Of a stretch of 51,278 nucleotides of DNA, positions 30,752 to 40,207 are shown in pieces. Source of the DNA: Pseudoneurospora amorphoporcata (lineage: Eukaryota; Ascomycota; Sordariomycetes; Sordariales; Sordariaceae); contig MU859288.1 in the NCBI GenBank assembly GCA_033297205.1, forward strand, positions 1-51,278. The letters are read 5' to 3'. Below the pieces are notes generated by a model, which saw only the letters and a list, made by a program, of their open reading frames with translations, was not told the DNA's origin and did no database searches. A program made the position numbers and the translations under genes. How positions within the stretch are numbered: the stretch's first letter is position 1; the number at the start of each line of letters is the position of its first letter.

Positions 30752-32357
30752 GTTGACGCAACTATGGGTAGGACAGCAGTCGGTTTCGGATCGAGATGGG
30801 ACTTGTCGAAAGTTTCGGGGACCTCGTAGGTAGGTCAATGATCAGTGTGATCGTAAATAAAAGATTAATGAGAGTCGAAGAAGGTTAAACTGTCATTAGG
30901 ACAGGGCTGCTCGTGTCATGGGTAGTTCCGACGAGACGGAAGGGGAACTTTTCGCAGCCGATCGGAAAACTGGGCGTGGGGAAGAAGAGTAAGTAATGGT
31001 AGTCAAAAAATGGGAATGGAAAAGAGGACAGGGAAGACGAGTGCAAAACGACTCGGGCCTGATGAAATCCGTCCTGCCCCTGGCCTTGGACAGTTGTTTG
31101 ATGCAGTGTGAAGCTGGAGAAGGGAAGTGGAGGAAGATGGAAAAAGGGTAGCTGATGAAAGGGGCACAAACCTACCTTAGGATTCGTTTAGTCTAAAGTA
31201 GGTGATCAAAGTGACGCTCGCAAATGGACCCGTGGAATCTTGTGGCTCTGGAACTGCCTGAAGCTGAGGTAGACAGTGGCCTGGTCGGCCCAAGAGAAGT
31301 GGAAGGTGGCAGGGTCAATGATGGAGCTTAAGTGGCCTCAATATCAGCCCCTGCCCCGGGCCTTGGCACCCCTCCCCCGTCGTGCGTCGAACTTCATTTG
31401 AGCTCTACCGAGCGAATCTATTGGCCAGCCATTACACGGTGTCCTACGCAAGGCCGAGCTCCCCAGTTTCTGGATGCCATTGACAGCTCACCAACAGTGG
31501 AGGTTCCAACACTTGGATCCAATTTGAACTGCAGTGCAGTGCAGTGCAGTCTGACGGTCGGTTCCGCGCTCTTGATTTTTATTTTTATTTTTATTTTTAT
31601 ACTCTTACGCCGACGCATGTGAGCGGCGGTTGGCCTGCCGTGTGCTCCGTTGTTACTTTTGACCCACTACACAATGAATCTATTCCCATTGTACACGGAG
31701 CTTGATGGCGGAAAGGTTGACCCTGTCAATGGTAGAAGAAATATCAGAGTGAAGAGTGCAGAATGGGACGGAAAAGACAAGTTGGAATCGGTGACATGTG
31801 CAACACCAACACCGGGCTAGCGCGACCGAGACGTACATAGCATCTAGGGTGACGAGAATGGCAGCTTGTGCAGTAAACAATCCAGAGAAAACAATTTACC
31901 TTCCATTTCAACAGCGAGTTCAGATGGGCATTTGATCTGATGGCAATTCAACGCATGTACGGCTTAGAGTAAGTCGCCATCTTTCTGAACCCTTTAACAT
32001 ATGTAATCTACTGCGTACAGTAATACATTGCGATGTCTCTTCGCACACTATCTCCAATATGCAATGAGCAGCGCCGCGATCCACGAAACGATCGTAACAA
32101 ACAGCCTTGTCCCGGTCACAGTACAATTGTACAGTAAGGCTCTGACGGCGCTGGGTCGGCCTGGGCCAGGACTTGATCGGTGTGGGTACCTTATGTATGG
32201 ACGCGCACGAGCCAATCATATTACAGTTGGTCAAACCGCCCTACAAGGTGCAAAGCCATCTTTTCGTTGGGAAAAACATCATCATCCATCCAACCAAAAA
32301 GTCGACACCGACTGTCACCTCGCCGTCTCCCGAATCATCGGCGATCTATACGACACA
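30752..32357. other. Divergent promoter region between pmt2 and SF3A1
   Basis: About 1.6 kb between divergent starts. It contains a TGCAG pentanucleotide run (31530-31551), an (ATTTTT)n run (31575-31601) and no frame with protein character. The plus frame stays open from 32028 into the SF3A1 start at 32358, but the extra 110 codons do not resemble SF3A1. Confidence 0.5.
31530..31601. repeat. Simple-sequence repeats TGCAG(n) and ATTTTT(n)
   Basis: Four tandem TGCAG units at 31530-31551 are followed, after 23 bases, by about four ATTTTT units to 31601. Confidence 0.75.
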
Positions 32358-34023
32358 ATGGCCGCGGCTACGAATGGCGACCCTTCCGCAACGGCGGCTT
32401 CACTTGACAATATCAAGCCGCCGCCTGGAGTTATCATCCCGCCACCGGGCGAGATTCGCGAGGCGATCGAGAAAACGGCCGGATATGTTATGCGTGGTGG
32501 ACTCGGACTCGAACAGCGCATTCGCGAAAACCATGGCAAGAATCCGAAATTCAGCTTCTTGATGACCTCGAGCGACCCGTACAACGCGTACTACGAATGG
32601 CGAAAATCAGAAATCAAGGCCGGACGCGGCACCGCCGTTGCCGCTGGTCGCGTCGGCGAGGCTGCTGCAGCCCCAGTCAAGGAAGAGCCAAAGGGCCCTC
32701 CCAAGCCGCCCGACTTCCAGTTCTCAGCCCGTATGCCTCGTATGAGCCAGAAAGACTTGGAAATTGTGCGACTAACCGCCCTGTTCGTCGCAAAGAATGG
32801 CCGCCCATTCATGACACAGCTCTCCCAGCGTGAGGCCAGCAACCCGCAGTTCCAGTTCCTGATACCCAACCACACCTTCCACAACTTCTTCCAGAGCATG
32901 GTCGATCAATACTCCATCCTCTTGCGCGAAAGCGGTGTCAACGGACAAGGCAACCAGGCACAACAAGAACGCATTGCCCAACTCAAGCTGAACGTTGACG
33001 ACAAGTACCACGTGCTGGCGCGTGCCAAACAGAGGGCCGAGTATGCGATCTGGCAGGAGGCTGAAAAGGCGAAGAAAGAGGAGGAGGAGGAAAAGAAGAA
33101 AATCGAGTTCGCTCGGATCGATTGGAATGACTTTGTCGTCGTTGAGACCATTGTCTTTTCGGAATCAGACGACCAGGCTAACTTACCCCCTCCCACAACG
33201 CTCAACGACCTCCAGTATGCTTCTCTAGAAGAGAAGAACAAAATGTCGATCAGCTCGAACCTGCGGATCGAAGAGGCCTTCCCCTTCGAAGATACCAACT
33301 ACAACGCTTACCCCCCGCAACAATACGGAGTCCAAGCGGCACCGTCTCAGCCAGGCCAGCAACAGCAATACCAATCTCCGAATACTCCCAATGCCCCGCA
33401 GGCATACGGCACGCCTCTACCTGTTGGGAGCCATTCGAGACCAGAAGAGGAGGATGCGGCGCAGAGAGCGCGGGCAGAACAAGAGGCTAGGGCACGAGTG
33501 CAACCAACCGGTGGATTGGCGCCGATGAAGATCAAGGATAACTATGTTCCTCGTGCAGCGCAGCGACCGGCCAACAAGTTCGGTTCACAAATGGCTTTAT
33601 GCCCTAACTGCAAACAGCAAATCCCCCTTAACGAACTGGACGAGCATATGAGAAGTAAGCAAGCTCCGCTATGTCCCAATTATGTCAAATGATGTACTAA
33701 CCGCCTGATTAGTTGAACTCCTTGATCCACGGTGGAAGGAACAAAAGGCCAAGTCAGACGCGAGATTTGCTACAACTAACCTCTCAACCGTGGACGTTGC
33801 CAACAACCTCAAGCGACTGGCTAGCGCACGCACCGATCTTTTCGATGCAGTAACTGGTCAACCCGTATCCGAGGAAGAGCAAGCTCGAAGGAAGAAGGTG
33901 GCTATGCACAGCTACGACGGAAATCCTGATGGCAGGAGTCAGGCACACATCAACCAGTTACAGACATTCAACCTCGACGAGCAGATCAAGGCCATCCATC
34001 AAAAGTTCGCCGACAAGAAGTGA
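32358..34023 (+). CDS. prp21: Splicing factor 3A subunit 1 (SF3a120 / Prp21)
   Basis: Component of the U2 snRNP SF3a complex, needed for branch-site recognition. Exons 32358..33654 and 33713..34023 encode 535 aa. The intron has donor GTAAGC, branch ACTAACC and acceptor TTAG. Two SURP modules are visible: residues about 36-80 (AIEKTAGYVMRGGLGLEQRI, then NPKFSFLMTSSDPYNAYYEW) and about 136-182 (VRLTALFVAKNGRPF, then NPQFQFLIPNHTFHNFF). A coiled, charged segment at about 205-255 fits the SF3a3-binding region. Near the C-terminus come CPNCKQQI and DEHMRIELLDPRWKEQK, closely matching the conserved block of this family. The frame ends after VANNLKRLASARTDLFD and a further ~60 residues, without the C-terminal ubiquitin-like domain of animal SF3A1. 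The start is the ATG just before the PPPG-rich N-terminus. Confidence 0.95.
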
Positions 34024-35372
34024 GGGATCTTACAGATTGAACGTCCCCTGGTCGTTTCGTCGAGCGGTTGACTGCTGAGCCCCGTTGGGCACGTCTTCAG
34101 ACCAAGGCATGCCGAGGGATCTCTGAATGAGAAGATGGGCGTTTTCTGGCGGACCAATACCCCAGATATCCGCCATTACATGCAGGGCTTAGGGTTTGTG
34201 CGGATGATAAGCTTTTCGAGATCGGGACCGCAGGTGAGGAAATGATTGTTTCGTCGACCTATACCACGTCGTTTTAGAAAGCTCATGCCAAACCCAACCA
34301 TTGTCGCACTTACACAGCTTGTCAGGCGACTTCAGAGTCATACGACGACTGGAAAACGAAGACTATGCATGGTTAATCTCTCAGACATGTGAGTATAAAC
34401 ACATAAACACAATCAATAGATTAGAGAAACGTATGGGAGGAGAGTTCGCCACTAGGATACTGGCTGATGCTGTTTGGAGCTTCGAAGCATGCTCTATTTA
34501 CTTGCAGTCGGGGGTCCTATAAATAACCACTTGGTCAAAATGGCTTTAACGGCGCCTGTATGGACATAATGTTAAATCATCTGCCTCTGCTCAGATCTAA
34601 CCTCTTCGTGATACTAATGGTTGATATGAAACAGGTACTTCTCGACGTTCACGCTCTATGGTATAAGCTATAGAAAGCGAGTCAATGGGCAAGCGTGGTG
34701 CATCGGTAATGTAACGTGTAACGTATGTTACGGTAACTGGCATCCCCACCTTTTGGTTGGATCGTCATCGAGAGCACTGGAACCGGGATGCTGGAACTGG
34801 GTCGAATCCATTCGGGTCCCCATTTTAGCCTGGGCTCCCCCTCATAGTAGCGTGGTTACGGCTTCGTGAGCTCGTATTTCCAGATGTAGCTTCCTCTCGT
34901 AACCTCGTTTCCCTCCAACGTCAATCGACAACCCCCACCTTCAGATCTGGTCTCTCCAAGTTGTATCATGTAAGTTCTTCCTCTTTCATCGACAATACGA
35001 CGGCCACATCCATTGCACCCAAGCTACCTTGACTTCCTCATCCATCGACACTATCTGCTGCGCTGTCACCCAAGTCCTCTTCTGACAAAGCAACCCCTCC
35101 AGCGCCGACTACAACGAAGGATAGTCGAGCTGACTCCTGCCATCTTAATCGGGAAACCAGCTCTGTGCGTTCGACAATAACCACCAAACCTACGTCCTCC
35201 CCAAACCGCGAAAACGGCGTCCTCCAGCGACCACGGAGCCGCCGCCTCTGGTGCGCGCGCGACCTCTCCCACCTCACCAACATCGCCCACCAGCCCGGTC
35301 AGCCCTACGGGCTCTCAGTCAGATAAAGCGAAAGCGGCGGCGGCTGCTGCTGCCCGTCTGCACCGGCCCATC
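34024..35372. other. Intergenic region and leader of snx3
   Basis: About 1.35 kb between two plus-strand genes. Nothing codes convincingly. The last ~195 bases before the snx3 ATG are open in the SNX3 frame and would encode Ser-Pro-Thr triplet repeats and an Ala run, but have no in-frame ATG. A GTAAGT site at 34971 could be the donor of a leader intron. Confidence 0.45.
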
Positions 35373-36040
35373 ATGCAGTCCCTACCGGACACGCGACAAC
35401 AGTCGTTCGATGAGATCTACGGACCGCCCGAGAACTTTTTGGAGATTGAGGTTAGTCTAGTCTCACCCCGTCGTGGCGGCTCGCTCTATCACAAGGCCGG
35501 CTCGGTCACCTAAGCCGGAATTCCATCCTCGACAATGACCACCAGTGCAAATACACCAAATGGGACCCAACTGACATGTTCACCCACACAAAACAGGTCC
35601 GCAACCCCCGAACCCACGGTATCGGCCGCCACATGTACACTGACTACGAGATCGTATGTCGCACCAACATCCCCGCCTTTAAGCTGCGACAGTCGACGGT
35701 GCGCCGCCGCTACTCGGACTTTGAGTACTTCCGCGACATCCTGGAACGCGAGAGCGCTCGCGTGACGATCCCCCCTCTCCCGGGCAAGGTGTTCACCAAC
35801 CGGTTCAGCGACGACGTGATCGAGGGCCGCAGGGCCGGGTTGGAGAAGTTTCTCAAGATCGTCGTTGGACATCCCCTGCTGCAAACAGGGAGTAAGGTGT
35901 TGGCTGCTTTCGTGCAGGGTAGGTGGTCTCTCTTTCTTCCCCTCGGTTCCTTCTTCACCAAACCGAGCGATCGTAGACCTGGCTAACCACGGATATCGCC
36001 CACCTTTGTAGACCCCAACTGGGACCGCAACGCATGGTGA
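35373..36040 (+). CDS. snx3: Sorting nexin-3 (SNX3/Grd19), PX-domain endosomal sorting protein
   Basis: PI3P-binding sorting nexin acting with retromer in endosome-to-Golgi recycling. Exons 35373..35450, 35597..35918 and 36012..36040 encode 142 aa, the standard length of fungal SNX3. The N-terminus has TFDEIYGPPENFLEIEV-type sequence (here QSFDEIYGPPENFLEIEV). The PX domain contains YEIVCRTNIPAFK, the PI3P-contact motif RRRYSDFEYF, the PPLPGK loop, and the ending DPNWDRNAW, which is characteristic of this protein. All introns are GT-AG (donors GTTAGT and GTAGGT; acceptors ACAG and GTAG). The last exon is only 29 nt. The start is fixed by family length; the upstream in-frame leader lacks an ATG. 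Confidence 0.95.
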
Positions 36041-37523
36041 CTCCTCTTCCGCGACAAAACCTGGAGGGGAGTAGCAACTTTTAAGTCTACTCCGCGGGCC
36101 TCCTCGTCGTTATCATCCCAATCCACTACGTCCACGTTGTCGACCTTGTCTTCCGTTTTTTCTTCTTCCGCGTTGTTAGCCAGTAATAACCATAGCGCTG
36201 TTGAAATCCTCCAAAACAAAACCAATACTACTAGTAATTACACCACAACTTCATCACCGTCAACGTCCTCGTCGTTATCACCGCAACAATCGCAACGGGG
36301 TCACCAGACACAGTCAGAATCGTCGACGATGGCGAGAACGCCGAGGAAACTGCGTAAACGTCCTCCAAGGGGTTGGGCTGAGACGCAGGCTTTGTATAAG
36401 CTGGTGGTGGGCGATGGTGGTGGGGAACCGTGATCGTGGCGATGGTTGAAACAATTCGAAGTGAAAGATTGGAAGTGAGGATTTGAAATGAATGATAGCC
36501 TTTCTGTGTCTGTGTTGTGTTTACGAGTAAAAGGCTGGGAGGGGGGGGAGGGAGGGAACCAGGGTCCCGTTGAATGATTTTTAAGTGTACATTGAATGTT
36601 AACGATATGAAGGTGGATGGATGTTGGTGATGATGTTGAGAATGAATATCTCCGGTTTTGTGCTCTAGGTCGTTGAGAAATACATATCATACCGCTTCCA
36701 CTCATTTGAATTGGTTTTACTGAAACCAATCCTATCACCGAATCGTTCCCGAGAAACCTTGCGACCCACATCAGCTCACCAGCACATTGGTCGGAAGCCA
36801 GTTACACCCGGCGCTATACCTGTTGAGCAAAACCAAATCGAGTGAGTGGAAGCGGTACAGACTTACACACTGCACGGTAACAAGGTGGTGATCAAAAAGA
36901 TATCTGCGATTCCTTTGGTTTCTATCCCCTATGAATCCCCTTGTAATTTTCCGCTGTTCCTTTCCTTTTCCCCGGTTAGATGATACCCCCACCGAGCAAG
37001 GCCCTTAGTATGGTATCATAGCCTCAGAGCTCCTTGATACCTGCCTTGCCCCCTTCAATTTTTGCTTTATCCCCGACCGAGAACCTTGCTAGCCAGCCCT
37101 TCCGTTCTAACACTTATCGTACATTGATTTCTTCTATTTGCCTGTCTGTCTCTTCCGCTGATGTGTTTGTTGGATTGTGTTTAAATTCATGAAATTCGAA
37201 GAGTGGGGGTTGATATTAGGAAACAGGTGTTCATGTTGTGATTGCCGGGCATGAGGGAAAGTTGGCAGAGGAGATGGGAGCCGGTCGCGGACGCTTACGC
37301 CTTTCTAAGCGGCATCATCAAAAGGTAAAATATTCGTACATGGCTGGCTGAGGTTTGAGGTGTTAAGATCACAAAAACCTCATCTTCGGCCTCTTCGAAA
37401 AGTCGGAGGAGAGAATTTGTAGGGGCCTAGACTGTTGGTTCGTTCCCCCGTTTCTCTTGGGTCGTCAACGCCCGTCCGGCCGTCTCAATCCGGGGAATGA
37501 GTTATCGTACATCACTCGGTTGT
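36041..37523. other. Intergenic region between convergent snx3 and rim2
   Basis: About 1.5 kb holding the two 3' UTRs. A 98-codon Ser/Thr-rich plus frame (36137-36433) has no recognisable features and is probably compositional. A G-rich tract is at 36538-36556. Nothing else is seen. Confidence 0.5.
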
Positions 37524-38785
37524 TCATGACGGGGTACCAAGGAGCTTCATGATGGCCTCGTACATGCCGAACATGATGGCGGCGCTGGGCACCGTCCTCA
37601 GCATGTGCGGCGTCATACCACCGTACAGGCCGGCCATGCCCTCCTCCTTGAAGACGAGCTTGAAGCACTGGACCAGGCCCGTGTACTTGGGCTTGGTGCC
37701 GTCCGTGGGCGCCTGTCGTAAACGGGTGCGGGCGACCTCATGGGGGTATGTGAGGATGGCCGCGACCAGTTTCGCGCCGCCCGCGGCGCCCGCATTGCCC
37801 GTCCAGTTGACCGCGTGGTCCCACCACGTCTTTTGGCGCCCGCTCTGCACGATCTTCTCCTCCCGCAACGCCAGCGCCGTCTTCATGCGCTCGTACAGCA
37901 CCCACTGCAGCGTCGACTCGGCCACGCCCAGGTAACTCGCGCTCATGCCCTTGTACAGGCCCCGGAGCCCTTCGTTCCGCATGATCTGCCGGATGCAGTC
38001 GTAGCTGTTCTGGTACTGCCGCCTCGTCACGCCTCCACTCTCGGCTGCCACGTTCTTGTCCAGCTGCAGCCGTGTCTTGACCATCCAGATCGGGTTCGTC
38101 GCCGTGCTCGTCACGATGCCCGCCAGCACGCCCGCGCTGAGGTGCACCCATGTGCTTTCCTGTCCGTTGTTAAAATACTTGGCGATCAGCCGCTTGCCGT
38201 TGCCGTAGGTGAAGAAGTTGATGGAGCGCGCGGGTACAACGCCGACGAGGTTGGGGCCGAGGCCCTTGAACAGGGCGCGGGGACCTTCTTGCCGGTAGAC
38301 GGACGACAGAATCTGGCCCGTCTCGCTAAAGTGGTACCAGGCGGCGCGAACAGGGTTGAGGGGCACTCCGAGGTGCGATTCTCGCGAGGCTTTGAGTTGT
38401 GCTTGGTAGAAGTCGGACTGGAGACGGGTCTTGAGAACGTCTAATGGGGCAGTTAAAGCTGCGGATGTCATACCACCGATTCTGTCATGTGCGCCAGAGC
38501 GCGAGAGTGTTAAGCTCAGAGCTCTTCTGTCTGCCTGACGGGGCGCAAGTAGCTTTCCCCGTCCGTGAAGGAAGTGGTTCTTGCTTACCCTCCTGCAACA
38601 AAGTGCGCCCATGATTTTGCAAAGGGCGTTGCCTCGATCTTGTCTGGCCGTACTAGCGGATCGGCTTGGTGTGACTCTGGTACTATGTCGCCGGTTTCGC
38701 GGGATACGACGAGCGGGATGTGGTCGCCTTTGTAGTGCTTGTCGGAGGGGCCGGGTACCCTCGTGGTGGCCGGCAGCGACTCCAT
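37524..38785 (-). CDS. rim2: Mitochondrial carrier, Rim2-type pyrimidine nucleotide transporter
   Basis: Mitochondrial inner-membrane carrier (SLC25 family) of the pyrimidine nucleotide subgroup that supplies (deoxy)nucleotides to mitochondria. Exons 38785..38589 and 38481..37524 encode 384 aa. The intron has donor GTAAGC and acceptor ACAG, and the joint restores the FVAGGIGGM motif that opens the first repeat. The three carrier signatures are PLDVLKTRL, PIWMVKTRL and PHEVARTRL. TNPIWMVKTRLQLDK and an insertion-rich first loop are typical of the Rim2/SLC25A33-36 branch. EGLRGLYKGM and EEGMAGLYGGM are the usual post-signature motifs. The N-terminal ~55 residues are hydrophilic, as in relatives. 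Carrier identity is certain; the substrate class is inferred from the subgroup motif. Confidence 0.9.
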
Positions 38786-40207
38786 TGTGAAGTAGATCCT
38801 TTTGTCAACGTTCTCTCCTCTGTGGATGGGTGCAATGATCAGCCAGAATAAGTCTGGCGATCAGAGAGCGAGGATGATGGGCGCTTGTGTGCGATTGTCC
38901 CAAGTTTTCGCGCAGCAATTGACGACGCCGTGATCCAAGAGTGAGTGGGTGTTCCAACTCGACTTTGGCCGTAAAGGTACCACTTCGGCTGAAGGAGAGG
39001 GTGCGGGTGCTGTGTGTCGGTTGGAGTCCGGGTCAGGACTAGGTTTTCTGGGGAATTGAGGGACCGCAACGGCAAAATCGTTATCAGCGATAAGAATGGT
39101 TCACCCGACTTTTTTTTTTGCCAGTCAATGCGCCTGCCGCCTCGGGTGCCATTCACTAGTCCCACATCCTGTGTGCGCCTAAACTCTGGCCCTGAACTTG
39201 TGCCCGGGGTCTGCGGGTGAGGTGTCGTCATCATCCCAACTGTCAGCCCCACCCAGTTCCCTTATCGGGTAATCAGCAAACAGCAGGGCTAAAAAGGGGT
39301 TTGTTTTGATTGCATTCAGCACTCTGGCTCGATACCATCACCTCTACGTTCACTCTACGATTCACGCTCACGGCCTAACTACTAACATATCACGGACATA
39401 GGAACGCGTTGTTTGATGTACCACCATCCAGTTTTAGCTAATTTCTAAATTACACATGAACTCCCCAAGGTGATCCGACCAACATCGCCGTTACGCACAC
39501 TCGGTAAGGATGCAGCGGCAGCCTCGGGAAACTTAATCCTAGGAAGCCTCTCCCTCAAGCTCATTTGGCAATCCTCCAGTTGTTGAAGTTCTCGGGTATC
39601 TAATGAGTTGGAGAGCTCCTCCATCATGTGAATGTCCTCGATTCTGGCTACAACTTGATGATCGGCATAGCATCGGGATAGCCGACAGAACGAAACCCAG
39701 CAATAGAAGGTCAACCAACCATGCCGCTCTTCGCCTTTAAGTCGGGATGAGGAGAAGACGTCGAAAATGATGTTCCTTCCGGTGTGTTGAAAAGCAGAGT
39801 AAAAAATATAGGACAATGGATGAAAGTCGCTGATAAGAAAAGGAAAATGACGTGCATCTCGCCATAGCAATGGTGGATATCTCAATGCTCGTTGAAGAAA
39901 ATCAAATGGAGGAAAAAGACCAAACGCCCGGCAGCCAGTAAGTAACCCCAGTGCAGTTGAGGAAGTATGAAAATTCCACATAAAATGGTTGCCTTGCTGG
40001 CAAATTTTCTTTTGATATGCGCCGAGATTTCGGTTAACTCCGTCATGATATGAGTACCCGATGGTGGTAAAACTTGATAACGGTGGTAATGTTGATGATA
40101 CTGCAATACCCGACTGACGAGTGTCGCCGGGAAGCAGACGTGAAACAATGATCGAGGATGATACCAACAATACTCCTCATCGTCTCTTTGACCTCCATCG
40201 CAGAGGC
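38786..40207. other. Region between rim2 (start) and the RRM gene (stop)
   Basis: Holds the rim2 promoter and the 3' UTR of the RRM protein gene. Apart from a 241-codon minus-strand open frame at 39445-40170, nothing recognisable is present. Confidence 0.5.
39445..40170 (-). CDS. Uncertain 241-codon open frame, no recognised product
   Basis: Unbroken minus-strand frame just downstream of the RRM gene on the same strand. Its first two thirds are rich in Phe, Ser, Leu and Arg and do not look like a folded protein. The last third (about 185-235, with LDTRELQQLEDCQMSLRERL) is more protein-like and could be helical. It may be part of the 3' UTR of the RRM gene, an orphan gene, or chance. I found no splice signals that improve it. 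Confidence 0.2.
   Translation of the reverse strand: MLVSSSIIVSRLLPGDTRQSGIAVSSTLPPLSSFTTIGYSYHDGVNRNLGAYQKKICQQGNHFMWNFHTSSTALGLLTGCRAFGLFPPFDFLQRALRYPPLLWRDARHFPFLISDFHPLSYIFYSAFQHTGRNIIFDVFSSSRLKGEERHGWLTFYCWVSFCRLSRCYADHQVVARIEDIHMMEELSNSLDTRELQQLEDCQMSLRERLPRIKFPEAAAASLPSVRNGDVGRITLGSSCVI

Noticed and set aside
32028..32357. N-terminal extension of SF3A1 from an upstream in-frame ATG
   Set aside because: The 110 extra residues have no SF3A1 character, while the ATG at 32358 directly precedes the normal PPPG-rich N-terminus.
36137..36433. 98-codon Ser/Thr-rich frame downstream of snx3
   Set aside because: SNX3 ends normally at NAW; this frame is low complexity and lies where the 3' UTR is expected.
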